This document shows positions 6,353-13,375 of a stretch of DNA of 20,546 nucleotides, one piece after another. Each line of letters starts with the position of its first letter. The first letter of the stretch is position 1. Both the position numbers and the translations under genes were made by a program. The stretch lies in assembly GCA_945903445.1 (NCBI GenBank), contig CAMDNZ010000052.1:1-20546 (forward strand), given 5' to 3'. This stretch comes from Bordetella parapertussis. Its GTDB lineage: Bacteria > Pseudomonadota > Gammaproteobacteria > Burkholderiales > Burkholderiaceae_B. The notes beneath the pieces are model-generated. The model ran no database searches, was not told the DNA's origin, and saw only the letters and a program-made list of their open reading frames with translations.

Positions 6353-7724
6353 GATGATCGGCGCGCAAAAGCCGCCACATCAGTATTGCGCTAACCGTCA
6401 GCGTCAATATTTCGGTGCTCAGGAACGCGTACCAGATGCCTGCTGCGCCCCACATTGCGGTCAGCGCCCATAGGGTGGCGAGCAACAGCACCCAGCTGCG
6501 CAGCACTGCAATCACCGCTGAGGGGACGGGGCGCTCGATGGCGGTCAAATAACCCGCGGCCAGCAAGTTCAGCCCTGCAGGAATGAATGCCAACCCGTAC
6601 CAGATGACGGCGTTCTGCAAGATCGCCCATGTGGCCGCACCTTGTGGCAGAAAAACGAAGGTCAGCGTTTCCGCCAGAAACCACGTGGCCATCGCCGCTA
6701 GCAGCGCCATGACACCGACCGCGTTGGTAGCCAGTCGCAGCGCCTGTCGCATGATGACCGGGTTGCCTGCGCCACGATGGAAGCTGACCAGGGGCTGCAT
6801 ACTTTGCACCAGCGCGATCATCACGACCGACGCTGCCAGAGTGATGTATTCGAGCACGGCATATGCAGCCAGACCCGCCTCGCCCATGTGAAAGGCGATC
6901 ACCCGATTGAAAGCGATCACCACCACGGCGGGCGCGAGCGCGGCCAGGAACTCCGACGAGCCGTTATAGAGCATGAGCCCCAGGCAGCGAATCTGCATCA
7001 TTCCGCGCCATAGCGGCCTGACTTGGCGAGCGTAGCGGAAATGATAGGCCAGCATCGTCGAGCTCGATGCCATCATGGCAATTCCTGTCGCCAGGGCGGC
7101 ACCTTGCATGCCCCAACCCCAATGCGCCATAAAAAGAAAGTCGAGCGCCACGTTGGCCACCGCGCCGACGCACATGGCCAGCAGGCCAAAGCGTGCGGCG
7201 GCCGGACCCTCGGCTCGTAAGGTCAGTTCGAATGCATACAGGGCCGAGGCGAACACCGCGAAGGGAGCATAGTTCAGCAGAAACTCGCTGAACAAGCCTT
7301 GTAGCGAAGCGGGTGCGCCCAACAGCGCCGGCAGAACTGGCAGGGTAACCAGTAGCACCACCGTGAACGTCAACCCCAGCCCAACGATGGCCAGAATCGC
7401 CCAGGCGAACACGCGCTGGGCATCTTCGCGTTGCCGCTCGCCCAGCATTCGGGCGATGAGCGTCGCTGCGCCTACGCCGACCATCATGCTGATAGCATAG
7501 GGTACGTACAACAGGGGCACGGCGAGATTAAGTGCGGCTAAGCCATCGGCACCAACATAGCGCCCGATGAAAATACCGTCGATGATGCTGTATGTGCTGT
7601 ATACCAATGCAGACAGTACGGTAGGTATAGCCAGCGCAATGTATTGGCGCGTAAGCTGGGACAAACGAAAAATCAGCGGCACAAAGCCATCCACATCAAT
7701 TAAAGACCAACTGGACGGTATCAT
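6324..7724 (-). CDS. MATE-family multidrug/metabolite efflux transporter
   Basis: The 466-residue length and about twelve hydrophobic helices in two similar halves are typical of MATE transporters. The N-terminal half opens with LTRQYIALAIPTVLSALVYS followed by the family motif IDGIFIGRYVGADGLAALNLAVP. Further helices such as MMVGVGAATLIARMLGE match the conserved second helix region. MATE pumps use a Na+ or H+ gradient to export cationic drugs or metabolites across the inner membrane. The substrate is not predictable. The ATG at 7724 lacks a good ribosome-binding site; GTG codons at residues 11 and 15, after GGATGG, would start closer to the first helix and are possible. The C terminus is encoded within a perfect inverted repeat shared with the intergenic region. 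Confidence 0.92.
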   Translation of the reverse strand: MIPSSWSLIDVDGFVPLIFRLSQLTRQYIALAIPTVLSALVYSTYSIIDGIFIGRYVGADGLAALNLAVPLLYVPYAISMMVGVGAATLIARMLGERQREDAQRVFAWAILAIVGLGLTFTVVLLVTLPVLPALLGAPASLQGLFSEFLLNYAPFAVFASALYAFELTLRAEGPAAARFGLLAMCVGAVANVALDFLFMAHWGWGMQGAALATGIAMMASSSTMLAYHFRYARQVRPLWRGMMQIRCLGLMLYNGSSEFLAALAPAVVVIAFNRVIAFHMGEAGLAAYAVLEYITLAASVVMIALVQSMQPLVSFHRGAGNPVIMRQALRLATNAVGVMALLAAMATWFLAETLTFVFLPQGAATWAILQNAVIWYGLAFIPAGLNLLAAGYLTAIERPVPSAVIAVLRSWVLLLATLWALTAMWGAAGIWYAFLSTEILTLTVSAILMWRLLRADHRSISRPARG

Positions 7725-7816
7725 TCGGTTAGGGTTAGCGCAAGTTGAGCGCCTGTTTTGTTACATGCTACATGCTACTTACTGCGACGCGCACGGCATG
7801 ACAGACCGCCAGCCGC

Positions 7817-8287
7817 TTATTGAGGGGGTTGGCCGTTGGACGCCGATAAGCCTCCGTCCACCGGCAAATTCACACCGGTAATAAAACGGGCATCTTCGCT
7901 CGCCAAAAAAGCGATTACGTCCGCGATTTCTTCGGGCTCGGCTGCACGGCCCAAAGGAATGCGCTCACGGAATTTAGCCATTAACGCTTCGTTGTCGAAC
8001 ATATCGGCGGTCAACTCGCTTCGAGTCAAGGACGGACACACTGCATTCACCCGCAGGCCATCCGCAGCGTGGTCCATGGCCATCGATCGTGTCAGATTGG
8101 TCACCGCGCCTTTGGCCGCGTTGTAGATACCCATATTCCAGTCGCCGCCCAAGCCGGATACCGACGAGACGTTGACGATCGATCCTCTGGTCCGGATCAG
8201 GTCGGGTATGAGCTCTCGGCAGGTATAGAACACGCCATCCAGATCGATCGACATGACCTGACGCCATTGCTGATCGCTGGCCTCTGA
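7817..8287 (-). pseudogene. Short-chain dehydrogenase/reductase, 5'-truncated remnant
   Basis: The surviving part covers about the last 150 residues of a classical SDR. It has the central SDQQWRQVMSIDLDGVFYTC segment (which starts upstream of the first ATG at 8254), the catalytic serine in IVNVSSVSG, the YxxxK pair in YNAAKG, the RVNAVCPSLT segment and the C-terminal TGVNLPVDGG. Classical SDRs have about 250 residues. Here the nucleotide-binding GxxxGxG motif, the NNAG motif and about 100 residues are missing. The open frame continues upstream of 8287 but turns into sequence antisense to a MAPEG gene fragment. The protein would lack its cofactor site and so is probably inactive. Relatives act on sugars, steroids or short alcohols with NAD(P)H. 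Confidence 0.8.
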
Positions 8288-8450
8288 TAACCAGATCGAT
8301 CTCGCGATGCTGCGTAATCTAATGGCGCTGTGGATTGTGGTACGTATGGCCTATGTGGCGTGCTATTTGGCCGACAAGGCTGCACTGCGTTCGTTGGTCT
8401 GGCTCGCGGCCTTGGGACTGAATATCGCCATTTTGTTCATGGCTGTCTGA
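8274..8450 (+). pseudogene. MAPEG-family protein, C-terminal remnant
   Basis: The plus-strand frame from just after a TGA at 8271 to the stop at 8450 encodes about 58 residues ending RMAYVACYLADKAALRSLVW and a last hydrophobic helix. The R-x-x-Y-x-x-x-Y and LRSLVW pattern is that of the C-terminal quarter of bacterial MAPEG proteins (about 130 residues, four helices). The first two to three helices are absent. A short ORF could begin at the ATG at 8307 (47 residues) but has no convincing ribosome-binding site. The remnant begins where the SDR remnant on the other strand ends, which suggests a deletion that removed the 5' halves of two divergent genes. Confidence 0.72.
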
Positions 8451-8576
8451 TTGCATCGAGGCGACTGGGCGCTGGGTGGTCAATCCAGGCGGTATCGGCG
8501 CCAGCGCGACGAGCGTTTGGATGACGCAGGCGCGTCGCAGCTAAGCGTCCGAGTGCTTGGACGAGCTTCACCACGA
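8451..8576. other. Intergenic stretch between the MAPEG remnant and the MgtC-like gene
   Basis: No gene is supported here. CGTCCGA (8546-8552) can pair with TTGGACG (8557-8563) around a GTGC loop, including one G-T wobble. This may help end the convergent transcripts, though no T-run is present. Confidence 0.3.
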
Positions 8577-9083
8577 TCAGTCGTCGGCGTCCATACGGGC
8601 ACGCTTGGCGATGCGCGCTTCGATCCGGTGCAATACGCTCAAAACGAATAGCGCCATCAGCGTCGCGATCAGTGCCAGCATCTCGCGACCCATGCCTGCG
8701 GTCACCCCCAGCGCGGCGGTCAACCAAATGCTGGCTGCGGTGGTCAGCCCTTTGACGTCGCCGACGCCGCGCGCTTTGATGATCGCGCCAGCGCCTAAAA
8801 AGCCAATACCGGCAATGATGCCTTGCGTCACCCGGCTCAGATCGGCGACCGCCATGCCGCTTAGTGTGGGAGCCAGCACGAATAGCGCCGAACCCAGGGC
8901 CACCAGCATATGGGTGCGCAGCCCGGCAGCTTTGCCTTGCAACTCGCGTTCGACACCGATCAGCCCGCCCAGAATGATCGCAACGCTCAGTCGAACTACA
9001 ATTCTGACAGCGTCCTCCACGTCGCTGATGTCCGAAAACTCGCGCTGTAATGCGGCCATAAGCGTCGACCAGAAGTCATCCAT
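8577..9083 (-). CDS. MgtC/SapB-family membrane protein
   Basis: The protein has 168 residues with about five hydrophobic helices. Signature segments are present in order: RLSVAIILGGLIGVERE near residues 31-47, AAGLRTHMLVALGSALFVL, then QGIIAGIGFLGAGAIIK and VKGLTTAASIWLTAALGVTAG. These are the conserved N-terminal membrane domain of MgtC/SapB proteins. The C-terminal ACT-like domain of full-length MgtC (about 230 residues) is absent, as in many short SapB-type members. MgtC of Salmonella acts in survival in macrophages and at low Mg2+ by modulating the F-type ATP synthase; short environmental homologues have no proven role. The gene is divergent from the GNAT gene with 92 bases between the starts. 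No magnesium-sensing leader was seen. Confidence 0.92.
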   Translation of the reverse strand: MDDFWSTLMAALQREFSDISDVEDAVRIVVRLSVAIILGGLIGVERELQGKAAGLRTHMLVALGSALFVLAPTLSGMAVADLSRVTQGIIAGIGFLGAGAIIKARGVGDVKGLTTAASIWLTAALGVTAGMGREMLALIATLMALFVLSVLHRIEARIAKRARMDADD

Positions 9084-9175
9084 GGGTGTGCGTGTCCTTT
9101 GCGGTCATGACGATTTGGGCAGCATATCAGACCGTGGCGCACGACCTGTTTCTTCATCCTACCGATCCTAAGTAC

Positions 9176-9697
9176 ATGCTTGCACCTCTCTCGATACGCG
9201 ACGCCACGCCCGATGACATCGCTGCCATCACTGCTATCACCAACCAAGCCATCGCCGACACCACGTCGAACTGGAACATCGCACCGACGACCGAGCCCAT
9301 TCGTCTGGCGTGGATGTTGAATCGACAAGCACACGGCCAGCCGGTGTGGGTCGTCGAGCGCGATCGCGAAATCGTGGCGTTCGGCACCTATGGCGATTTC
9401 CGTGTGAACACGGGCTATCGGCACACGGTGGAGCATTCGCTTTATGTGCTGCCACATGCGCAAGGCGCGGGTATTGGCCGGCAGCTGCTGGATCGACTGA
9501 TCGAGCACGCCAAATCGCAAGGGGTACATGTGATGGTCGCCTGCATCGATGCAAACAACGACGGTTCGCGCGTGTTGCACGAGCGAGTCGGCTTCGTTCA
9601 GACCGGACTCATGCCGCAAGTGGGACGAAAGTTCGGTCGATGGCTGGACTTGCTGATCATGCAGAAAACACTGAATGCGACACCGGACGACGCCTGA
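9176..9697 (+). CDS. GNAT-family N-acetyltransferase (phosphinothricin/MnaT-like)
   Basis: The ATG at 9176 gives 173 residues, the usual size for this subfamily. The open frame extends up to 9086 but without family similarity. The fold signatures are IRDATPDDIAAITAI at the start, WVVERDREIVAFGTY (strand and turn), EHSLYVLPHAQGAGIGRQLL (the acetyl-CoA pyrophosphate loop Q-G-x-G-I-G, near residues 97-107) and the C-terminal MPQVGRKFGRWLDLLIMQ. That last motif is characteristic of phosphinothricin acetyltransferase (Pat/Bar) and of MnaT/YncA, which acetylate L-phosphinothricin, methionine sulfone or methionine sulfoximine. The enzyme is cytoplasmic and uses acetyl-CoA. The natural substrate here is unknown. 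It ends 18 bases before the convergent hydrolase gene. Confidence 0.9.
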   Translation: MLAPLSIRDATPDDIAAITAITNQAIADTTSNWNIAPTTEPIRLAWMLNRQAHGQPVWVVERDREIVAFGTYGDFRVNTGYRHTVEHSLYVLPHAQGAGIGRQLLDRLIEHAKSQGVHVMVACIDANNDGSRVLHERVGFVQTGLMPQVGRKFGRWLDLLIMQKTLNATPDDA

Positions 9698-9715
9698 GGC
9701 GCAGCGCCTGCGTGC

Positions 9716-10630
9716 TTACTCGCCCAACAAGAACTGTTCGATGCATCGATTGAACGCTCGGGGATTGCCGATGTTCATCCCGTGCGACGAGCCTGCGATC
9801 ATGTGCAGTTCGCTGTCCGGTAACTCGGCGTGCAGGCGCGACAAAATGCCTGGGTAGGGCGCTGGACTGAGTCCCCCGCCGATCAGCAGACAGGGCAGTG
9901 TCAGCGCGTGCAGGGCCTGCGGATCGACGGCAACAGTGGCTTCCCGGATCTGACCCAGCACGGTGCTCGCGTTGTCGTGCGCCATCGCTTTGAACCATGG
10001 CACCATGCGCTGCCACGTCTGCGGGCCCGTCACGGTGTCGACAAACACCGCCAGTCCCTCATCGACTCGACCCTGTGCGATGTGTCGTGCCGCGACTTCC
10101 CGAAAATCGTCCCGCTGGTCGATGGACGACGAGGCGCTATCGGCGGCCCCCCGGCTCGAAGACAATCCGGCGCACCGCTCGCCAGCACGGTCGTCGTCGC
10201 GTTCCCGAGTCACTGGTCGATCTCGCTCGTCGGCGAACACGACGCCGGGATCGGCCAAGCTCAGACTCGCCAGCGATGCCACATCGGACAGCGCCGCTTC
10301 CAGCGCCACGCGGCCCCCGCGCGAGTGACCGACCCAATGGGCGCGTTCGATGCCCAGGTGACGCAGTAGCGCGATCACCCCGCGAGCATGCGACGCCACC
10401 GTGAATCCATTGCCCTGGCCGTCCCACTGCGCGGGGCAGTAGTGCTCGAGCGAAGGCGCAATGACGCGGAAATGGGCGCGTAGCGCTTTGATCTGCGCGT
10501 CCCAATATCGACAATCGCATAGCGAGCCATGTATCAGCACCAGCGCAGGACCAACACCTTCGTCGATGTAGTGATGCGATTGGCCCGCCACTGTGGCGTG
10601 CCGTACTTTTAAATCGGTAGAGAGTCGCAT
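9716..10630 (-). CDS. Alpha/beta-hydrolase with polar low-complexity insertion
   Basis: This 304-residue protein shows the alpha/beta-hydrolase pattern. LVLIHGSLCDCRYWD (about residues 30-44) provides the oxyanion HG motif. WVGHSRGG carries the nucleophile elbow with Ser103. CLLIGGGLSPAP near the last strand is the usual place of the acid region, and GSSHGMN holds the catalytic His283. Members are esterases, lactonases or C-C hydrolases. About residues 133-176, in the cap-domain position, form an odd segment rich in Arg, Asp and Ser (RDRPVTRERDDDRAG, then SSSRGAADSASSSIDQRDD). The GGGLSPAP segment lacks the usual GxxD aspartate, so the acid may lie elsewhere. No ribosome-binding site is evident at the ATG. 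The gene follows the tol operon on the same strand but is separated by a hairpin. Confidence 0.85.
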   Translation of the reverse strand: MRLSTDLKVRHATVAGQSHHYIDEGVGPALVLIHGSLCDCRYWDAQIKALRAHFRVIAPSLEHYCPAQWDGQGNGFTVASHARGVIALLRHLGIERAHWVGHSRGGRVALEAALSDVASLASLSLADPGVVFADERDRPVTRERDDDRAGERCAGLSSSRGAADSASSSIDQRDDFREVAARHIAQGRVDEGLAVFVDTVTGPQTWQRMVPWFKAMAHDNASTVLGQIREATVAVDPQALHALTLPCLLIGGGLSPAPYPGILSRLHAELPDSELHMIAGSSHGMNIGNPRAFNRCIEQFLLGE

Positions 10631-10645
10631 TGCGGCACAATCGGA

Positions 10646-10681
10646 TCGCGCCGCGGCGTCATTGCTACAGCCGCGCCGCGA
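10646..10681 (-). terminator. Imperfect 12-bp hairpin after cpoB, possible end of the tol-pal operon
   Basis: TCGCGCCGCGGC (10646-10657) pairs with GCCGCGCCGCGA (10670-10681) with a single mismatch around a 12-base loop. On the minus strand it lies 13 bases past the cpoB stop and before the hydrolase start. No T-run follows, so termination would be weak or Rho-assisted. Confidence 0.4.
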
Positions 10682-10694
10682 CCCGCATACTTCC

Positions 10695-11381
10695 TTATGG
10701 CAGCAATTGGAGGCGGTTTTTGGCCGTGCCAGCCGCTTCGGCTTTGGGATAATCGCGTACCAGACGCTGCAAAGTGTTCTTTGCGCCTGCGCGGTCGTTG
10801 GTCTCGATCTGGCTGCCGGCGATCACTAGCAACGCGTCGGGCGCACGCGGATTGTCGGGTGCGGCCTGAACCAGCGCCTGCATCTGCGAGATAGCGCCCT
10901 TGAAGTCCTTTAGCGCATAGCGGCTGCTGCCTTGGTAGAACAGCGCGGTGGGTGCCAACGGGCTATTGGGATAGAGCGAAATGAAGCTCGCCAGTGCTTC
11001 GCTGGCCGGTTGGTACTGCGCCGTGCGGAACTGATCGATGGCCGCATCGAACGAGGCCTGCTCTTGCGGGTCGTTGGCCTGCACGCCAGCGGGATTGTTG
11101 GGATTCTGTTGTTGGCCGCCCGAGGCCGGCTGTTGGCGAGAGACCAGTTCGAGCTGGCCACGCAATTGCATCGCTTCCTGCTGCAAGGATTGCAACTGGT
11201 CGGAGAGCTGTAAACGGGCACGGTTGTTTTGTTCCGACATCTGACGCACCTGTTCGCGCAACTCCAGGATGGCGCGCCGCGCTTCATCGTCGGAGAAGGC
11301 ATAGCTGGGTGCCGCGAATACGGCCAGGGAAAGCCCGCAAGCCAGCGCGAGCCGACGGTAGGCAGGAGCAAGAACACGCAT
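10695..11381 (-). CDS. cpoB: Tol-Pal accessory protein CpoB (YbgF)
   Basis: The start ATG at 11381 lies nine bases after AAAGGG and gives 228 residues. An in-frame ATG at 11390 abuts the same site and is less likely. A signal peptide (MRVLAPAYRR, hydrophobic core, SYA|FSDDEARR) directs it to the periplasm. Residues about 30-75 form a heptad-rich coiled coil (the trimerisation domain), followed by a Gln/Asn/Pro-rich linker and then TPR repeats (FDAAIDQFRTAQYQPASEAL; TALFYQGSSRYALKDFKGAI). CpoB coordinates outer-membrane constriction by Tol-Pal with PBP1B peptidoglycan synthesis at the septum. It is the last gene of the tol-pal cluster and is separated from pal by an intrinsic terminator, so it probably depends on read-through. 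Confidence 0.94.
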   Translation of the reverse strand: MRVLAPAYRRLALACGLSLAVFAAPSYAFSDDEARRAILELREQVRQMSEQNNRARLQLSDQLQSLQQEAMQLRGQLELVSRQQPASGGQQQNPNNPAGVQANDPQEQASFDAAIDQFRTAQYQPASEALASFISLYPNSPLAPTALFYQGSSRYALKDFKGAISQMQALVQAAPDNPRAPDALLVIAGSQIETNDRAGAKNTLQRLVRDYPKAEAAGTAKNRLQLLP

Positions 11382-11395
11382 GGATGACATCCCTT

Positions 11396-11438
11396 TAAAA
11401 ATAGAAAACGCCGGGACGGCGGTAAAGCCGTCCCGGCG
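11396..11438 (-). terminator. Intrinsic terminator/attenuator between pal and cpoB
   Basis: On the minus strand a perfect 12-bp GC-rich stem (CGCCGGGACGGC at 11409-11420 against 11427-11438, six-base loop) is followed at once by TTTTCTATTTTT. This is a textbook Rho-independent terminator. It lies 28 bases past the pal stop, and its T-run ends exactly where the cpoB ribosome-binding site AAAGGG begins. Confidence 0.9.
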
Positions 11439-11466
11439 CCTGGGGCACTATTGTAACGCGAGCCGC

Positions 11467-11976
11467 TTAGCGCTGATATTCGATATCGGCGCGACGGTTT
11501 TCAGCGAAGTCGGCTTCGCTGGAACCGGTGGCTTTCGGGCGTTCCTTACCGAAGCTGATCGTTTCGATCTGACCGCCGCTCACGCCCAAAAGCGTGAACA
11601 TTTCGGTAACGGCTTGCGCACGACGTTGGCCCAGCGCGAGGTTGTACTCGGCGCCGCCGCGCTCGTCGGTGTTGCCTTGGACTTGAACGCGCTGTTGCGG
11701 GTTCTTGGCCAAGTAGCCGGCGTGGGTTTCCACCAGACCGCGATACTGTTCCGACACGCTGTAGCTGTCGAAGTCAAAGTACACCGAGCGCTGTTGCGCC
11801 AGGATGCTTTGAGGGTTGAAGGGGTCAAGAATCTGACCTCCCATTCCACCGGCGGTACCGCTACCGGTGGTGCCGCTGCCCGAACCGGCCCGGTCGTCCA
11901 GAGGTACGGAGCTGCAGGCCGCCAAAACGGCCGCCAGGGAGGCAATAGTCAGGCTTTTGGCAATGCGCGATCTCAT
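11467..11976 (-). CDS. pal: Peptidoglycan-associated lipoprotein Pal
   Basis: The protein has 169 residues, the normal Pal length. The ATG at 11976 follows AAAGGACAT. The signal peptide ends in the lipobox VLAA|C with Cys21, followed by Ser, consistent with outer-membrane sorting. A Gly/Ser/Thr-rich linker (about residues 31-48) precedes the OmpA-like domain. That domain has SVYFDFDSYSVSEQY, VQVQGNTDERGGAEYNLALG and QRRAQAV, which carry the Asp and Arg that bind the diaminopimelate of peptidoglycan. Pal ties the outer membrane to the cell wall and is moved by TolB and the TolQRA motor during division. It lies 33 bases after tolB in the same operon and is followed by a strong terminator. Confidence 0.97.
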   Translation of the reverse strand: MRSRIAKSLTIASLAAVLAACSSVPLDDRAGSGSGTTGSGTAGGMGGQILDPFNPQSILAQQRSVYFDFDSYSVSEQYRGLVETHAGYLAKNPQQRVQVQGNTDERGGAEYNLALGQRRAQAVTEMFTLLGVSGGQIETISFGKERPKATGSSEADFAENRRADIEYQR

Positions 11977-12009
11977 GATATGTCCTTTGTAAAGAGAGTC
12001 ACACGTGTT

Positions 12010-13359
12010 TTATCGGGTAAAAGGGCCCCAAGTTGGTTCACGTATTTCCCCGTTTAGAACTGAAAGCGTCGTACGGACGCGTCCGTCGCTCGAAACACCG
12101 GCAAGCACGCTACGGCCGTTCTGAACAGCAGCGTAGAGGACTTGCATGCCGTTCGGCGCGAAGCTTGGCGACTGATCGTCACGACCATCAGTCAACAAGG
12201 TCTCCGAGCCGCCGGCTAGGTCCAGCGAGGCGATGCGAAAAGCGCCGTCTCGTCTTGAAACGTACAGCAGCCTCGTACCATCGGGGGAAATTCGGGGTGA
12301 AATGTTGTAACTTCCGTTGAACGTGACACGATCGGCGCCGCCGCCATCGGTGCCCGTACGGTAGACCTGCGGGCCGCCGCTGCGGTCGCTTGTGAAGTAC
12401 AACGAACGCCCATCGGGCGAGAAGGTCGGCTCGGTGTCGATCCCGGGAGAGCGGGTCACACGGCGCAGATTGTTGCCATCAGCACCAACGATATAAAGTT
12501 GGGACAGGCCATCGCGCGTCAGGGCGACAGCCAATTGCGAGCCGTCCGGCGACCAGGCGGGCGCGCTATTGTTGCCCTTGTAATTTGCAACAGGTGAACG
12601 GGCGCTGGAGGCCAAATTGTGCCGATAAACAACAGGTTTGCCCGACTCGAAGCTCACATAAGCGAGTTGGCTGCCATCCGGTGACCACGAGGGCGAAATG
12701 ATCGCCTCCTTCGAGCGCAAGGCCACTTGAGCCTGCTGACCGTCTGCGTCGGCGATCTGCAATTCATAGGTGCCGCCACGTTTGACCACATAGGCGATGC
12801 GGGTCGAGAACACGCCGCGTACACCCGTGATTTTTTCGTAGATGCGGTCGGCGATCTGATGCGATACCCGGCGCAGTTCTTGTTCGGTGCCCGAGAACGC
12901 CACGCCATCCAACTGGCTTTGGCGACCGTTGTCGGCCAGACGGTAACGCACGTCGTAACGACCGTCCGGGGTGCGCAGCACGCTGCCATAGGCGATGAAG
13001 TCGGCACCGCGCCCGGCCCATTCGCCGTAGTTGACCGGCGAATCGACGTTCAGCCCGGCGTTGTTGGCATCGACCATGCGGAACTGGCCAGTGCGGCTCA
13101 GGTCGGCACGGATTACGTCGGCAATCGCGCGGCCATGGGCGTCATCGACAGCAAAGTCGGCCACGGCGATAGGATATTGCGTCGCACCGGTGCCGGAAAT
13201 ATCCACGCGCAATTGAGCCATGGCCGTGCTGGGGACTGCCATGGCAATGGTCGCCACGGCGGCACCAGCCGCAAGGGCCAAACCGCGCCAAACGCCACTC
13301 CAATTGGGCGCGCTTACGCCCGTCGCGCCTGCGTCGAGGCGGCTGAAGGCTGAATTCAT
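12010..13359 (-). CDS. tolB: Tol-Pal system beta-propeller protein TolB
   Basis: The ATG at 13359 with AGGAGA nine bases upstream gives 449 residues. The open frame runs to 13458 but lies inside tolA. A long signal peptide ends near TAMA|QLRVDIS. The N-terminal domain (ISGTGATQYPIAVADF) is followed by a six-bladed propeller whose blades show the repeated SPSWSPDGSQLAYVS, APAWSPDGSQLAVAL, EPTFSPDGRSLYFTS, SPRISPDGTRLLYVS and SPSFAPNGMQVLYAA motifs. TolB is periplasmic. Its propeller binds Pal, and its N-terminal residues bind TolA, so it releases Pal from peptidoglycan when pulled. It starts 16 bases after the tolA stop. Confidence 0.97.
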   Translation of the reverse strand: MNSAFSRLDAGATGVSAPNWSGVWRGLALAAGAAVATIAMAVPSTAMAQLRVDISGTGATQYPIAVADFAVDDAHGRAIADVIRADLSRTGQFRMVDANNAGLNVDSPVNYGEWAGRGADFIAYGSVLRTPDGRYDVRYRLADNGRQSQLDGVAFSGTEQELRRVSHQIADRIYEKITGVRGVFSTRIAYVVKRGGTYELQIADADGQQAQVALRSKEAIISPSWSPDGSQLAYVSFESGKPVVYRHNLASSARSPVANYKGNNSAPAWSPDGSQLAVALTRDGLSQLYIVGADGNNLRRVTRSPGIDTEPTFSPDGRSLYFTSDRSGGPQVYRTGTDGGGADRVTFNGSYNISPRISPDGTRLLYVSRRDGAFRIASLDLAGGSETLLTDGRDDQSPSFAPNGMQVLYAAVQNGRSVLAGVSSDGRVRTTLSVLNGEIREPTWGPFTR

Positions 13360-13375
13360 ATCGAACGATCTCCTA

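Noticed and set aside
7725..7816. Short direct repeat ACATGCT x2 upstream of the MATE gene as an operator
   Set aside because: Two seven-base copies in a short gap are weak evidence, and no known regulator consensus was recognised.
11380..12057. 225-residue plus-strand open frame opposite pal
   Set aside because: It is antisense to the well-supported pal gene and its terminator; long antisense frames are common in this GC-rich codon usage.
12727..13353. 208-residue plus-strand open frame opposite tolB
   Set aside because: It is the antisense of TolB propeller codons, with no independent signals.
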